NCBI GenBank assembly: GCA_017456105.1
Contig: JAFTKA010000010.1
Coordinates: forward strand, 124,001-188,000
Length of the DNA: 64,000 nt
Source: Oscillospiraceae bacterium
GTDB lineage: Bacteria > Bacillota_A > Clostridia > Oscillospirales > Oscillospiraceae
Direction: 5' to 3'
A program made the position numbers and the translations under genes. Positions 54,203-62,075 of this stretch are shown piece by piece; the stretch's first letter is position 1; every line of letters begins with the position of its first letter. Under the pieces are notes generated by a model. That model had not been told where the DNA came from and ran no database searches. It worked only from the letters and a program-made list of their open reading frames with translations.

Positions 54203-54240
54203 ATTGGTTACAGTATAACATATTTGTAACCAATATGCAA
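54203..54240 (-). promoter_or_regulatory. murB-whiA promoter overlaid by a 10-bp inverted repeat
   Basis: TTGCAT (complement 54235-54240), a 17-base spacer and TATACT (complement 54212-54217). A perfect inverted repeat, ATTGGTTACA (54203-54212) and TGTAACCAAT (54225-54234), covers the spacer and the -10, with 12 bases between arms. It is a likely operator for an unknown dimeric regulator. Confidence 0.75.
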
Positions 54241-54265
54241 TTATTCTTCAGGATTTTTTCCATAA

Positions 54266-54292
54266 AAAAAGGACTGCAAAGCAGTCCTTTTT
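54266..54292 (-). terminator. Terminator after the chrA pair
   Basis: AAAAAGGACTGC-aaa-GCAGTCCTTTTT, a 12-bp stem with T-runs on both strands, just after the chrA stop. Confidence 0.88.
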
Positions 54293-54293
54293 C

Positions 54294-54866
54294 TTATAAA
54301 CCCAAATACCCCACGGCAATACCCACAACTGCGGAAATGCAGATGATCAAAATAGGGTGAACCTTCTTCAGAGCCAGCGTAAGCATTGCCCCGAACAACC
54401 CCAGATACACATAGGTAACGGGCTGGGTAAAAATCGTCCACCAAACAATGCCGGGAGTAAAGAACACCGTCCGGGCAATAGTAACGATGGCGTTGGCGAT
54501 CAGGCCCACCACCGCAGGCTTCAGGCCGGTCATACAGCCTGCTACTACTTTGCTTTTCTTGAATCTCTCGTAGCACTTGGCAACGATCAAAATGATCACA
54601 AAGCTGGGAAGTACCACGCCTAAGGTAGCACAGAAAGAGCCGAATATGCCGCCAACCTCTGCACCCACATAAGTGGACATATTGATCGCAAAGGGTCCAG
54701 GGGTGGACTCACTGACCGCCACAAAGTCCGCAATAACGTCCTGTGGGATCAAATCGCCCCACCGCAGAGCCACCTGCTCCTGCATCATGGGAAGCATGGC
54801 GTAGCCACCGCCGAAGGTGAATGCACCGATCATAAAGAAGGTCAAAAAGAGCTCCAGATAGATCAT
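54294..54866 (-). CDS. Short-chain ChrA-family transporter, second half
   Basis: The 190-residue membrane protein is one half of a split chromate transporter: LTFFMIGAFTFGGGYAMLPM at the N-terminus, SESTPGPFAINMSTYVG and about five or six hydrophobic segments. Short ChrA proteins come as gene pairs and work as a heterodimer. Chromate export is shown for some; in gut bacteria the true substrate is unclear. It overlaps the preceding chrA as ATGA. Confidence 0.88.
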   Translation of the reverse strand: MIYLELFLTFFMIGAFTFGGGYAMLPMMQEQVALRWGDLIPQDVIADFVAVSESTPGPFAINMSTYVGAEVGGIFGSFCATLGVVLPSFVIILIVAKCYERFKKSKVVAGCMTGLKPAVVGLIANAIVTIARTVFFTPGIVWWTIFTQPVTYVYLGLFGAMLTLALKKVHPILIICISAVVGIAVGYLGL

Positions 54867-55420
54867 GCTTTGGCCCTCCTGTCTGCAATCAGTGCCGTAA
54901 TAAGTCCGAACACCGCACAGCCCACGATCACAGCGATGGTAGGCACATTCAGAAAGGCCGTCAGCACAAAGGCTGCCGTCATAACCACATAGGACACCCA
55001 CTTCTTGGGTGCTTTCTTAAACATATTCCACATTGCCTTCACAAGCAGTGCCAACACGCCCATACGGATACCATTGAAGGCATACTGCACTGCCCGGTAC
55101 TCCTGAAACTCCCGCAGTACATAGGAAATGGCCAAAATGATAATAAAGCTGGGAAGTACCACGCCCAGAGTCGCACAGGCCGCACCCAAAAATCCGCAGG
55201 TGCGGTAGCCCACAAAGGTGGCAGAGTTGATGGCGATGGGGCCGGGTGTGGATTCCGCGATAGCAATGATCTCTAAGATATCGTCATCGGAGACCCAACC
55301 CTGCTTTTCCACGGTCTCATGCTGGATCAACGGGATCATGGCATAGCCGCCGCCGAAGGTGAATGCACCGATCCTAAAGAAGGTGGCAAAAACCTGCCAA
55401 AGGGTTTTCCACTTATTCAT
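54863..55420 (-). CDS. Short-chain ChrA-family transporter, first half
   Basis: The 185-residue protein is the partner of the next gene, with FFRIGAFTFGGGYAMIPLIQ, AESTPGPIAINSATFVGYRT and GVVLPSFIIILAI. The two halves share the FGGGYAM and STPGP-AIN motifs. The ATG at 55420 begins just after the NifX-like gene stop (5 bases). The neighbour with a metal-binding tail suggests a link to metal or oxyanion handling. Confidence 0.88.
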   Translation of the reverse strand: MNKWKTLWQVFATFFRIGAFTFGGGYAMIPLIQHETVEKQGWVSDDDILEIIAIAESTPGPIAINSATFVGYRTCGFLGAACATLGVVLPSFIIILAISYVLREFQEYRAVQYAFNGIRMGVLALLVKAMWNMFKKAPKKWVSYVVMTAAFVLTAFLNVPTIAVIVGCAVFGLITALIADRRAKA

Positions 55421-55425
55421 AAGGC

Positions 55426-55851
55426 TTAGTGATGGCCGTGGCAGCCGCAGTCGTGATCGTGATGGTGGTGGTCGTGGCCGCAATCGTGATGACCGCAGTC
55501 ATGGTCGTGATCGTGGTGGTGATGGCTGCAGCAGGCCTGGGCGTTGAAGTTCAGCTCCCCTGCCAAAAATGCCGCAACCGCCTCATCGGCATCACCGGTA
55601 ACACCGCCGTAGATGGCAATATCCGCCTCTTCCAGAGCGATTCTTGCACCACCGCCGATGCCGCCGCAGATCAGGGCATTGACACCCTGTGCTTCCAGAA
55701 AGCCTGCCAAAGCACCGTGGCCGCTGCCGTTAGTGTCTACCAGACGGCTGTCCACAACCGCACCGTTTTCCACCTCAAAAAGCTTGAAGCAGGCGGTGTG
55801 TCCGAAATGCTGGAACACCTGTCCGTTTTCATAAGTTACTGCAATTTTCAT
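55426..55851 (-). CDS. NifX/NifB-type dinitrogenase cofactor domain protein with His/Cys tail
   Basis: Residues 1-106 form the NifX/NifY/NifB-C-terminal fold (MKIAVTYENGQVFQHFGHTA; LICGGIGGGARIALEEADI; IYGGVTGDADEAVAAFLAGE). Such small proteins bind iron-molybdenum-cofactor-like clusters or metals in many anaerobes without nitrogenase. The last 35 residues hold 17 His and 6 Cys, mixed with Asp and Gly, a metal-binding tail. No nif genes are nearby. The tail DNA is repetitive (cat/gac codons). It precedes the ChrA pair by 5 bases. Confidence 0.85.
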   Translation of the reverse strand: MKIAVTYENGQVFQHFGHTACFKLFEVENGAVVDSRLVDTNGSGHGALAGFLEAQGVNALICGGIGGGARIALEEADIAIYGGVTGDADEAVAAFLAGELNFNAQACCSHHHHDHDHDCGHHDCGHDHHHHDHDCGCHGHH

Positions 55852-55908
55852 TGTAATCTCTCCTTTTGTTATATACCTCAATCATACTCCAAAAAGATAA
55901 AAAGTCAA

Positions 55909-57015
55909 TTATCTCATTCTCTGAGTATCGCTGTTCAGCACCAATGTGCTATAGAGGAACAACACGTCCTGGCCATGGAAGTCCACCAGATTTCCCAGCA
56001 TGGTAGTGTTCAAATACCGGATATCCACCAGGGTTACGGTCTTATAATCCCCCACCAGCAAGGGTGCGATACTGCTTCCGAAGGAATCCCGGAAAATGAT
56101 CAGCTCCCGGTCTGTTTTTGCGTTGGGATTTTCAATGGTGAGCAAGGATTTGGAGCCGGCAAGATACACTTCATACAAATCCTTGCTTTCCAGCATGGAC
56201 GGATCGTAGACCTGCAGGTACTCCCCGTTTTCGTGGTTCAATACCCTGCAATCCGACAGAACATCACTTTCCATCAAATACATGGTCTCTGCTTCCAGGG
56301 GCAGAGCCGCCTGTCCGCAGTAGACACCGTAGAAAGGTCTGTCCACCGCCGTTACCCGGAAATCTTCTGCCTTGGGAGCGGTAACACCCAAAGCTCCCGA
56401 CAGCTTTTCCGCCACCGGCAGCAGCTTCTCCTGCCGCCAATGGGTGTCGGTAAAGTAGTAATCTTCAATGCTGAGACTGTCCGTCAGATCAATATGGGTG
56501 GCAAAAGGCATTCTGTCCTTTACCGTGGAAAACAGCTTCTCATAATCCATAGCAGGATAGCCGTTGGCTTCAGCCAGATAATAGCCCTTGTCCGGGATCA
56601 CCGCCGCAAAGACCGCAGAGCCGCTATCCTTCAGGTATTTCTCGTAGATGGTGTTCACCACGTCCATACCGTGATTCACCGAATCCTCATCAAGAGGGTA
56701 TTCCAGCTTTGCGGCATAGCCGTCCTGCAGGTAAATGCCGTTGTTATCCCCGTGATTTAACACGTAGAAATAAAACAGGGATTTCAGAGTTCTGAAGGAG
56801 TCCCGCATGGGGAACTGATCTAAAGTATAGCTTTCAAATTCCGACATGAATTTGCCGTTCATCAAGGTTTCCCCGGAAACCTCGGGGAACTGAGCCAGGG
56901 GTCTGCGTTCCGTTTCGGAAACCTCGGTAGTGCCGCCAAACCAGGCAAAACCAATGAAACCAAGCCACAGTGCCACCACTAAAAAACCGCCAATGGCACG
57001 AATCTTTTTATTCAT
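55909..57015 (-). CDS. DHHW-family protein, partner of the acyltransferase
   Basis: The 368-residue protein has one N-terminal membrane anchor (about 7-28) and an extracytoplasmic SGNH-like domain. SETERRPLAQFPEVS at residue 33, DTHWRQEKLLPVAEKL and LIIFRDSFGSSIAPLL match the DHHW/AlgX-like proteins found beside AlgI-type acyltransferases. The Asp-x-His-Trp and Ser residues could form an acetyl-transfer site on a cell-surface polymer. It starts 12 bases after the MBOAT stop. The substrate polymer is unknown. Confidence 0.85.
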   Translation of the reverse strand: MNKKIRAIGGFLVVALWLGFIGFAWFGGTTEVSETERRPLAQFPEVSGETLMNGKFMSEFESYTLDQFPMRDSFRTLKSLFYFYVLNHGDNNGIYLQDGYAAKLEYPLDEDSVNHGMDVVNTIYEKYLKDSGSAVFAAVIPDKGYYLAEANGYPAMDYEKLFSTVKDRMPFATHIDLTDSLSIEDYYFTDTHWRQEKLLPVAEKLSGALGVTAPKAEDFRVTAVDRPFYGVYCGQAALPLEAETMYLMESDVLSDCRVLNHENGEYLQVYDPSMLESKDLYEVYLAGSKSLLTIENPNAKTDRELIIFRDSFGSSIAPLLVGDYKTVTLVDIRYLNTTMLGNLVDFHGQDVLFLYSTLVLNSDTQRMR

Positions 57016-57027
57016 AGCAGCACCCCC

Positions 57028-58422
57028 TTAGAACCGGAAATACAGGAACGGATTAAACGATCCGTCCACAAGATAGGCCGTGCAGATGAGCAAGGCACCC
57101 GCCATCAGTACAGGCTCCAAAACCGCCAGGGCATTGCCCCATTTTCCTTCGGAAAGTCTGGTGTGCAGCCGCTTGACAAGGGGTGTCGCCCCCACAAAGC
57201 CCAAAATAAACAATACACCGTAGCTCTTCAGGTAATACAGGGTCTCTCCTGTGATAAAGGGTACATTGCCAAAGCCGAACAGGCCTTTAATATCGGCTAC
57301 CGCCTGAGAAAGGTCTGTGGCGTTAAACAGCACAAAGCCCAAAAGCACCACCAAAAGCACGTAGCCCCGTCTTAAGATCGTGGGCAGCTTCTGCAGGGCA
57401 GGCACCCATTTTTCGATCATCAGGAACACGGCATAAAGAAGCCCCCACAGCACAAAGTTCCAGGCCGCACCGTGCCAGAGACCGGTCAAAGCCCAAACAA
57501 CAAAGGTGTTGAACACCCACCGGCCCTTGCTTACCCGATTGCCGCCCAGGGGGATATATACATAGTCCCTAAACCAGGAGCCCAGGGACATATGCCACCG
57601 CCGCCAGAACTCAGCAACACTCTTGGAAAGGTAGGGATAATTGAAGTTTTCAATGAAGTTGAAACCGAAGATCTTGCCAAGGCCGATGGCCATATCGCTG
57701 TAACCGGAGAAATCGAAATAAATATGCAGAGCAAAGGCGATGGCGTAGAGCCAGTAGAACACCACGGACTTTTCTCCAGAGTCCCTAAAGATATTGGTCA
57801 GCTCACCCAAGGCATTTGCCAACAGGATTTTCTTAGCAAGGCCTGCCATAAACCGCCGCAGACCCAGCACAAAATTCTCCCAGCTATGGGTGCGGTTATT
57901 AAGCTCCCGGGCCACGTCAATATACCGGACGATGGGGCCTGCGATCAGCTGGGGAAACAGAGCAACATATGCACCGAAGCTGATGGGATTTTTCTGTACA
58001 GGCACGTTACCGCGGTATACGTCGATGGTATAGCTTAGGCACTGGAAGGTGTAAAAGCTGATGCCGATAGGCAGTGCCAGCCGCAAAAGCGGCACGCTGA
58101 GTCCCGTAGCAGCATTGAAGCTGTCCACAAAGAAATCCGCATATTTAAAAATGCCCAAAAGCGTCAGGCTGACCACAACGGATACTGTCAGCCACAGCTT
58201 TTTCATCTTTTTGGTTTCTGCCTTTCCGATGGCCAGGCCGCAGCCGTAGAACATAAGGATCGATGCGATCATCAGCACCACATATTTCGGCTCGCCCCAG
58301 GCGTAGAACACCAGGCTTGCCAAAAGCAGCACCGCATTTTTCAGCACCTTGGGTACTGCAAAATAGACGATCAGTACAATGGGCAGAAAATAATATAAGA
58401 AAGGAATACTGGAAAACAGCAT
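57028..58422 (-). CDS. MBOAT-family O-acyltransferase (AlgI/DltB-like)
   Basis: The 464-residue polytopic membrane protein (about 10-12 segments) has the AlgI-type core FSGYSDMAIGLGKIFGFNFIEN, NYPYLSKSVAEFWRRWHMSL and the catalytic His in WALTGLWHGAAWNFVLWGLL. Such proteins pass acetyl groups across the membrane for O-acetylation of extracellular polysaccharides. The start has a GGGGG-type site. It pairs with the DHHW protein downstream. A hairpin separates it from the lipoprotein gene upstream. Confidence 0.93.
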   Translation of the reverse strand: MLFSSIPFLYYFLPIVLIVYFAVPKVLKNAVLLLASLVFYAWGEPKYVVLMIASILMFYGCGLAIGKAETKKMKKLWLTVSVVVSLTLLGIFKYADFFVDSFNAATGLSVPLLRLALPIGISFYTFQCLSYTIDVYRGNVPVQKNPISFGAYVALFPQLIAGPIVRYIDVARELNNRTHSWENFVLGLRRFMAGLAKKILLANALGELTNIFRDSGEKSVVFYWLYAIAFALHIYFDFSGYSDMAIGLGKIFGFNFIENFNYPYLSKSVAEFWRRWHMSLGSWFRDYVYIPLGGNRVSKGRWVFNTFVVWALTGLWHGAAWNFVLWGLLYAVFLMIEKWVPALQKLPTILRRGYVLLVVLLGFVLFNATDLSQAVADIKGLFGFGNVPFITGETLYYLKSYGVLFILGFVGATPLVKRLHTRLSEGKWGNALAVLEPVLMAGALLICTAYLVDGSFNPFLYFRF

Positions 58423-58443
58423 TCACATACCCCCTTACAAACA

Positions 58444-58468
58444 GAGGGCAGCGGAAACCGCTGCCCTC
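58444..58468 (-). terminator. Hairpin after the lipoprotein gene
   Basis: GAGGGCAGCGG-aaa-CCGCTGCCCTC, 11-bp stem. The minus-strand tail CTGTTTGT is only moderately T-rich, so partial read-through into the MBOAT gene is likely. Confidence 0.65.
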
Positions 58469-58483
58469 CTTCTTGGTTACAAA

Positions 58484-59053
58484 TTACAGGATATCCTCAA
58501 TGAACAGAACGTTGGCATCTGCATAAGCCTCAGCCAGCTTGGTCTGGAAGGGAGTCATAGCGTCATTCAGGCCGAAAGCAACCAGAATGTAGTCGCCGAT
58601 GGCAGCTACAACCAGCTTCTCGGGGAAGCCGCACATCCACTGGTTGTTCAAAATGGTGTCCTTCATGGTGGTGGCAAAGGTCTCAGCGTCCACGCCCTCA
58701 GCCATGTGCATAACACCGCAGGTGAAGCTGTTGGCGTTCATAGCGTGCTGCATGGTGGCAGCGTCATCAACATTGATGATCTCCTCAGCAGGAACGTACA
58801 CGATGTACTGCAGGTTTTCCAGCTCGTCGATCTTGCCGGGAGCGTCCATGGACATATCCTCACCGTCGCCGCCCATAATGGGGAACAGCTTGTCTGCATC
58901 CTCGTACTTGCCCCACACGGTCTCCAGAATCTCCAGAGCACTGGCAGGACCGTTACCGGCAGTCTCGCCGCCGTTCTCGCCGCCCTTGCCGCAAGCTGCG
59001 AATACGGATACAGCCATAACGACAACCAGCAACAAAGCAATAATCTTTTTCAT
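58484..59053 (-). CDS. Uncharacterised lipoprotein
   Basis: The 189-residue protein has a lipoprotein signal with Cys at about residue 21 (SVFAACGK), a Gly/Glu/Asn linker, and an acidic globular domain with NLQYIVYVPAEEI, CGVMHMAEGVD and MCGFPEKLVVAAIGDYILVA. I do not recognise its family. It lies downstream of mntP on the same strand with a gap of 54 bases and upstream of the acyltransferase pair. Similar small lipoproteins are common in gut Clostridia. Function unknown. Confidence 0.75.
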   Translation of the reverse strand: MKKIIALLLVVVMAVSVFAACGKGGENGGETAGNGPASALEILETVWGKYEDADKLFPIMGGDGEDMSMDAPGKIDELENLQYIVYVPAEEIINVDDAATMQHAMNANSFTCGVMHMAEGVDAETFATTMKDTILNNQWMCGFPEKLVVAAIGDYILVAFGLNDAMTPFQTKLAEAYADANVLFIEDIL

Positions 59054-59107
59054 GTTTCATTTCTCCTTAGTTGTTTTTTAATCAATAACGATACTTTGTA
59101 TCGGTAT

Positions 59108-59677
59108 TTAAGTAAGTATTCCCAAATGCTCCAACAGGATCTTAAGACCCAGCAGCACCAAAATCACACCGCCGGCTGCCTGAGCTTTCTTTTCAAACCG
59201 GGCACCGAAGAGGTTACCGAGCTTCACACCAACGATACTGAAGCAGAAGGTAATCACACCGATCATGGGAATCGCGATCAAAGGATCGCCACTGTCCATC
59301 TTCAAAGCGATGCCGCCTGCCAGTGCGTCGATACTGGTAGCCACCGCCATGACGAACATGGTCTTTGCGGCAAAGTCGCCCTCGGAACAACAATCACACT
59401 CGTCTTTTTCAAAAGCTTCCTTCAGCATATTGATGCCGATAATCGCCAGCAGGCCAAACGCCACCCAGTGGTCATATTTTTCGATAGCCTGTGCAAAAAG
59501 GCTTGCCAGCAAAAAGCCAATGGCCGGCATCAGTGCCTGAAAGCCGCCAAACCAAGCTCCGCAGATCACACCCTGCTTTAAGGTTGCCTTCTTCACGGAA
59601 AGGCCCTTGCAGACCGACACTGCGAAAGCGTCCGCACTGAGGCTCACAGCCAAGAGAAATATTTCCCAAATCTTCAC
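59108..59677 (-). CDS. mntP: Manganese efflux pump MntP
   Basis: MntP exports Mn2+. The 189-residue protein has six hydrophobic segments and the paired acidic motifs SLSADAFAVSVCKGL (residue 13) and ATSIDALAGGIAL (about residue 113). A cytosolic loop DECDCCSEGD contains three Cys. It uses a GTG start (59677) after GGAGG. A sigma-A promoter lies 40 bases upstream; the leader is too short for the manganese (yybP-ykoY) riboswitch that often controls mntP. Confidence 0.92.
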   Translation of the reverse strand: MKIWEIFLLAVSLSADAFAVSVCKGLSVKKATLKQGVICGAWFGGFQALMPAIGFLLASLFAQAIEKYDHWVAFGLLAIIGINMLKEAFEKDECDCCSEGDFAAKTMFVMAVATSIDALAGGIALKMDSGDPLIAIPMIGVITFCFSIVGVKLGNLFGARFEKKAQAAGGVILVLLGLKILLEHLGILT

Positions 59678-59717
59678 AGATTCAACCTCCGCTCAAGGCA
59701 CATTGAACACCGCTCGG

Positions 59718-59746
59718 ATTATACCAGTTAGTTTGTCCTGTGTCAA
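59718..59746 (-). promoter_or_regulatory. Sigma-A promoter of mntP
   Basis: TTGACA (complement 59741-59746), 17-base spacer, TATAAT (complement 59718-59723). Confidence 0.85.
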
Positions 59747-59855
59747 GACTTGAGGTATAAAGTTCACAGTTTCGCCAAAATGCCGCCTTGCCTTTCCAAC
59801 TTTTCCGCAACTTTCCAGTATTTTTGCTCAAAGTATAGCTTTTTGGAAATCCTTG

Positions 59856-59864
59856 TGGTATAAT
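59856..59864 (+). promoter_or_regulatory. Extended -10 promoter of the SDR gene
   Basis: TGGTATAAT is an extended -10; no good -35 is present 17 bases upstream. The start codon is 45 bases downstream. Confidence 0.6.
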
Positions 59865-59908
59865 TTCATGGTAACATTACAGCAAAGCTGTAAAAGGAGG
59901 AATCTATT

Positions 59909-60787
59909 ATGTCCGTAGATATGACAAAATGGTGCGAAATTGCAAAGAAGAACGTACATAATCGTCCGGAAGGCAGTGGCCGGCTCTCCGGTAAGATCTG
60001 TATCGTAACCGGTGCTGCTCAGGGCTTCGGCAAGGGTATTGCTGAGGAGCTTTATGCTGAGGGTGCTACCATTATCGTAGCCGATATGAATCTGCCCCTG
60101 GCTGAGACTGTTGCCAAGGAGATGGGCGACCGTGCCTGGGCTGTGGGCGTGAACGTGTCCGATGAAGAGAGCTGTGCAAATATGGTCGCTCAGACCGTGG
60201 AAAAATTCGGTGGTCTGGACATTATGGTGGCCAACGCAGGCGTTGTCCGTTCCGGCCCTATTGCCGAGTTTGAGAAGAAGGACTTTGAGTTCGTAACCGC
60301 CATTAACTATACCGGCCTGTTTTTGACCTGCAAGTACGCAGCCATCATTATGCAGGCTCAGCACGAAGCCGCTCCCGAGGAAAGCTATGATATCATCGCT
60401 ATGTCCTCCAAGTCCGGTCTGGAAGGCTCCAATAAGAACTTTGCCTACGCAGGCTCCAAGTTCGGTGCCATCGGCCTTGTGCAGTCCTTTGCTTTGGAGC
60501 TGTGTGCCTACAACATCAAGGTCAATGCCATCTGCCCCGGTAACTACCTGGACGGTCCTCTGTGGAGCGATCCGGAAAGAGGTCTTTTCGTACAGTACCT
60601 GAATGCCGGCAAGGTGCCCGGTGCCAAGACCGTGGACGATGTCCGTCGGTTCTACGAGGCCAAGGTGCCCATGAACCGTGGCTGCCTGCCCATCGACGTT
60701 GCCCGTGCAGTTATGTACTGTGTGGAGCAGAAATATGAGACCGGCCAGGCCATTCCCGTAACCGGCGGTCAGGTCATGCTGAACTGA
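59909..60787 (+). CDS. SDR-family oxidoreductase (sugar-alcohol dehydrogenase-like)
   Basis: The 292-residue classical short-chain dehydrogenase has the cofactor motif VTGAAQGFGKGIAEEL (residue 33), NAGVVRSGPI, the catalytic Ser-Tyr-Lys (SSKSG ... YAGSKFGA, Tyr about residue 185) and a C-terminal TGQAIPVTGGQVM. ADMN after the second strand points to NAD(H). An N-terminal extension of about 25 residues and the ICPGNYLDGPLWSDPERG loop recall sorbitol-6-phosphate 2-dehydrogenase, but no sugar transport genes are adjacent. The gene stands alone with its own promoter and terminator. Confidence 0.88.
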   Translation: MSVDMTKWCEIAKKNVHNRPEGSGRLSGKICIVTGAAQGFGKGIAEELYAEGATIIVADMNLPLAETVAKEMGDRAWAVGVNVSDEESCANMVAQTVEKFGGLDIMVANAGVVRSGPIAEFEKKDFEFVTAINYTGLFLTCKYAAIIMQAQHEAAPEESYDIIAMSSKSGLEGSNKNFAYAGSKFGAIGLVQSFALELCAYNIKVNAICPGNYLDGPLWSDPERGLFVQYLNAGKVPGAKTVDDVRRFYEAKVPMNRGCLPIDVARAVMYCVEQKYETGQAIPVTGGQVMLN

Positions 60788-60798
60788 TCATTGTAACA

Positions 60799-60829
60799 AA
60801 AAAGCCACCCGATCGGGTGGCTTTTTCTT
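60799..60829. terminator. Shared terminator between the SDR and DUF1015 genes
   Basis: AAAAAGCCACCC-gatc-GGGTGGCTTTTT, a 12-bp stem with A and T runs, between convergent genes. Confidence 0.9.
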
Positions 60830-62075
60830 ATTTAATTTTCCGGCCTTCCAGGTAGTACCGCTTTTCACGGCTATGACCCATGGAGAAGGTCTTTCTGGGC
60901 AGCACACCGTCGGCAATCACGCCACGGAACAGCTGTCCTTTTTCCATCACCGGCAGGATAAAGCCGATGGCGTTTTCCTGCTTTGCAAAGTCGATGAGAG
61001 CATCATCGTCGTGGATATAGTCGATCTCGCCTTCATTATCCTTCAGATAATCGTCCAGGAAATTCTGCAGAACGCCCACAGCCAGTTCGCCCTTGGCCTT
61101 ATCCAGATAAATCTCACCAAACCTGTCGCCAATGTACCACTTTACAGGGTAACCGCCCTCTGCACAAATTTCGGACTTGATGGTAGAGAGCATCTTCTCC
61201 GGCTCTGTGCGGAAGATCACCCGGTGGATCGGCTCAAAGACCTGAGCGGCATCGTGGATATTCTCCAGCTCCACCAGAGCATACCGGGCGGGGTGGTCGG
61301 AAAGATCCATATTGGGATTGTTCTTTTTCAGCTCCTCATAGCAGGACTTGGCGGTAGCCAGGGAGTGGTTGCCGTCGCCCACCGCAAAGACCATGGGTGT
61401 ACCCTTAAGACCTGCGTACTTCTCCCCTACTGTGGCACTGTACTGGGCCAAAGCCTCATCAAAAGCCTTTGCGTCCTCACCGGAAACCAGGTAGCCCGCA
61501 ATGTGGCCGCCGCCCTCCATCAGGTTAAAGTCATAGAGCTTTTGGAAGCTGTCCTTTTTAGCCGCCACCGGCTCAATGAGCTTTCGCTCCCAGTCGTCGC
61601 AGAGCATTAAAATATGGGGAAATTCCAGCGGTGCATTTCTGCGAACCCGCTGACGGGGCGGGATCCGCTCCTGAACAGTTGCCTCGGTAGCCCGAATGGC
61701 AGAGGTTGCACCGGGGGTGTACTCATAGGAATCCAGGTCCACCTTGCCCACAAGACCCTGACGGATACTGCCGTTTTCCAGAGTCCGTTCTACATAGATG
61801 TAGCTATTATCATATTGGGTGAACACGCCCTGCTCCAGATAGCGGGCCATGGACTCGTTAATAAGAGCAGTATGAATCTCCTCCATAGGCGTACCCAGCT
61901 CCACCTCCGGCAGGACCAGATGTAATGTGGAAGGAACGCCCTCGGCCGTCTTCCGCACCCGCTCCCAATAAGCCTCATCGGAGGTAAACTGATCGCAGGC
62001 GATGACCGCCCATTTTTCCATATCCGCGTCCTTGGGAAGCAGGATATCCGCAGACTGAAATACGTTCTTAACCAT
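60828..62075 (-). CDS. DUF1015 family protein
   Basis: The 415-residue cytosolic protein matches DUF1015: an N-terminal WAVIACDQFTSDEAYWERV, RATEATVQERIPPRQRVRRN in the middle, FAVGDGNHSLATAKSCYEEL and a C-terminal LPRKTFSMGHSREKRYYLEG. The function is not established. The conserved GDGNHSLA motif looks catalytic or nucleotide-binding. It overlaps the serC stop by 8 bases, so it is translationally coupled to serine synthesis, as in many Clostridia; a role in serine metabolism is an inference from that. Confidence 0.9.
   Translation of the reverse strand: MVKNVFQSADILLPKDADMEKWAVIACDQFTSDEAYWERVRKTAEGVPSTLHLVLPEVELGTPMEEIHTALINESMARYLEQGVFTQYDNSYIYVERTLENGSIRQGLVGKVDLDSYEYTPGATSAIRATEATVQERIPPRQRVRRNAPLEFPHILMLCDDWERKLIEPVAAKKDSFQKLYDFNLMEGGGHIAGYLVSGEDAKAFDEALAQYSATVGEKYAGLKGTPMVFAVGDGNHSLATAKSCYEELKKNNPNMDLSDHPARYALVELENIHDAAQVFEPIHRVIFRTEPEKMLSTIKSEICAEGGYPVKWYIGDRFGEIYLDKAKGELAVGVLQNFLDDYLKDNEGEIDYIHDDDALIDFAKQENAIGFILPVMEKGQLFRGVIADGVLPRKTFSMGHSREKRYYLEGRKIK

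Noticed and set aside
55426..55530. Low-complexity repeat resembling a CRISPR or minisatellite
   Set aside because: The cat/gac repetition encodes the His/Asp tail of the NifX-like protein and has no repeat-spacer structure.
59678..59746. Manganese (yybP-ykoY) riboswitch for mntP
   Set aside because: The distance from promoter to start is about 40 bases, too short for the aptamer.
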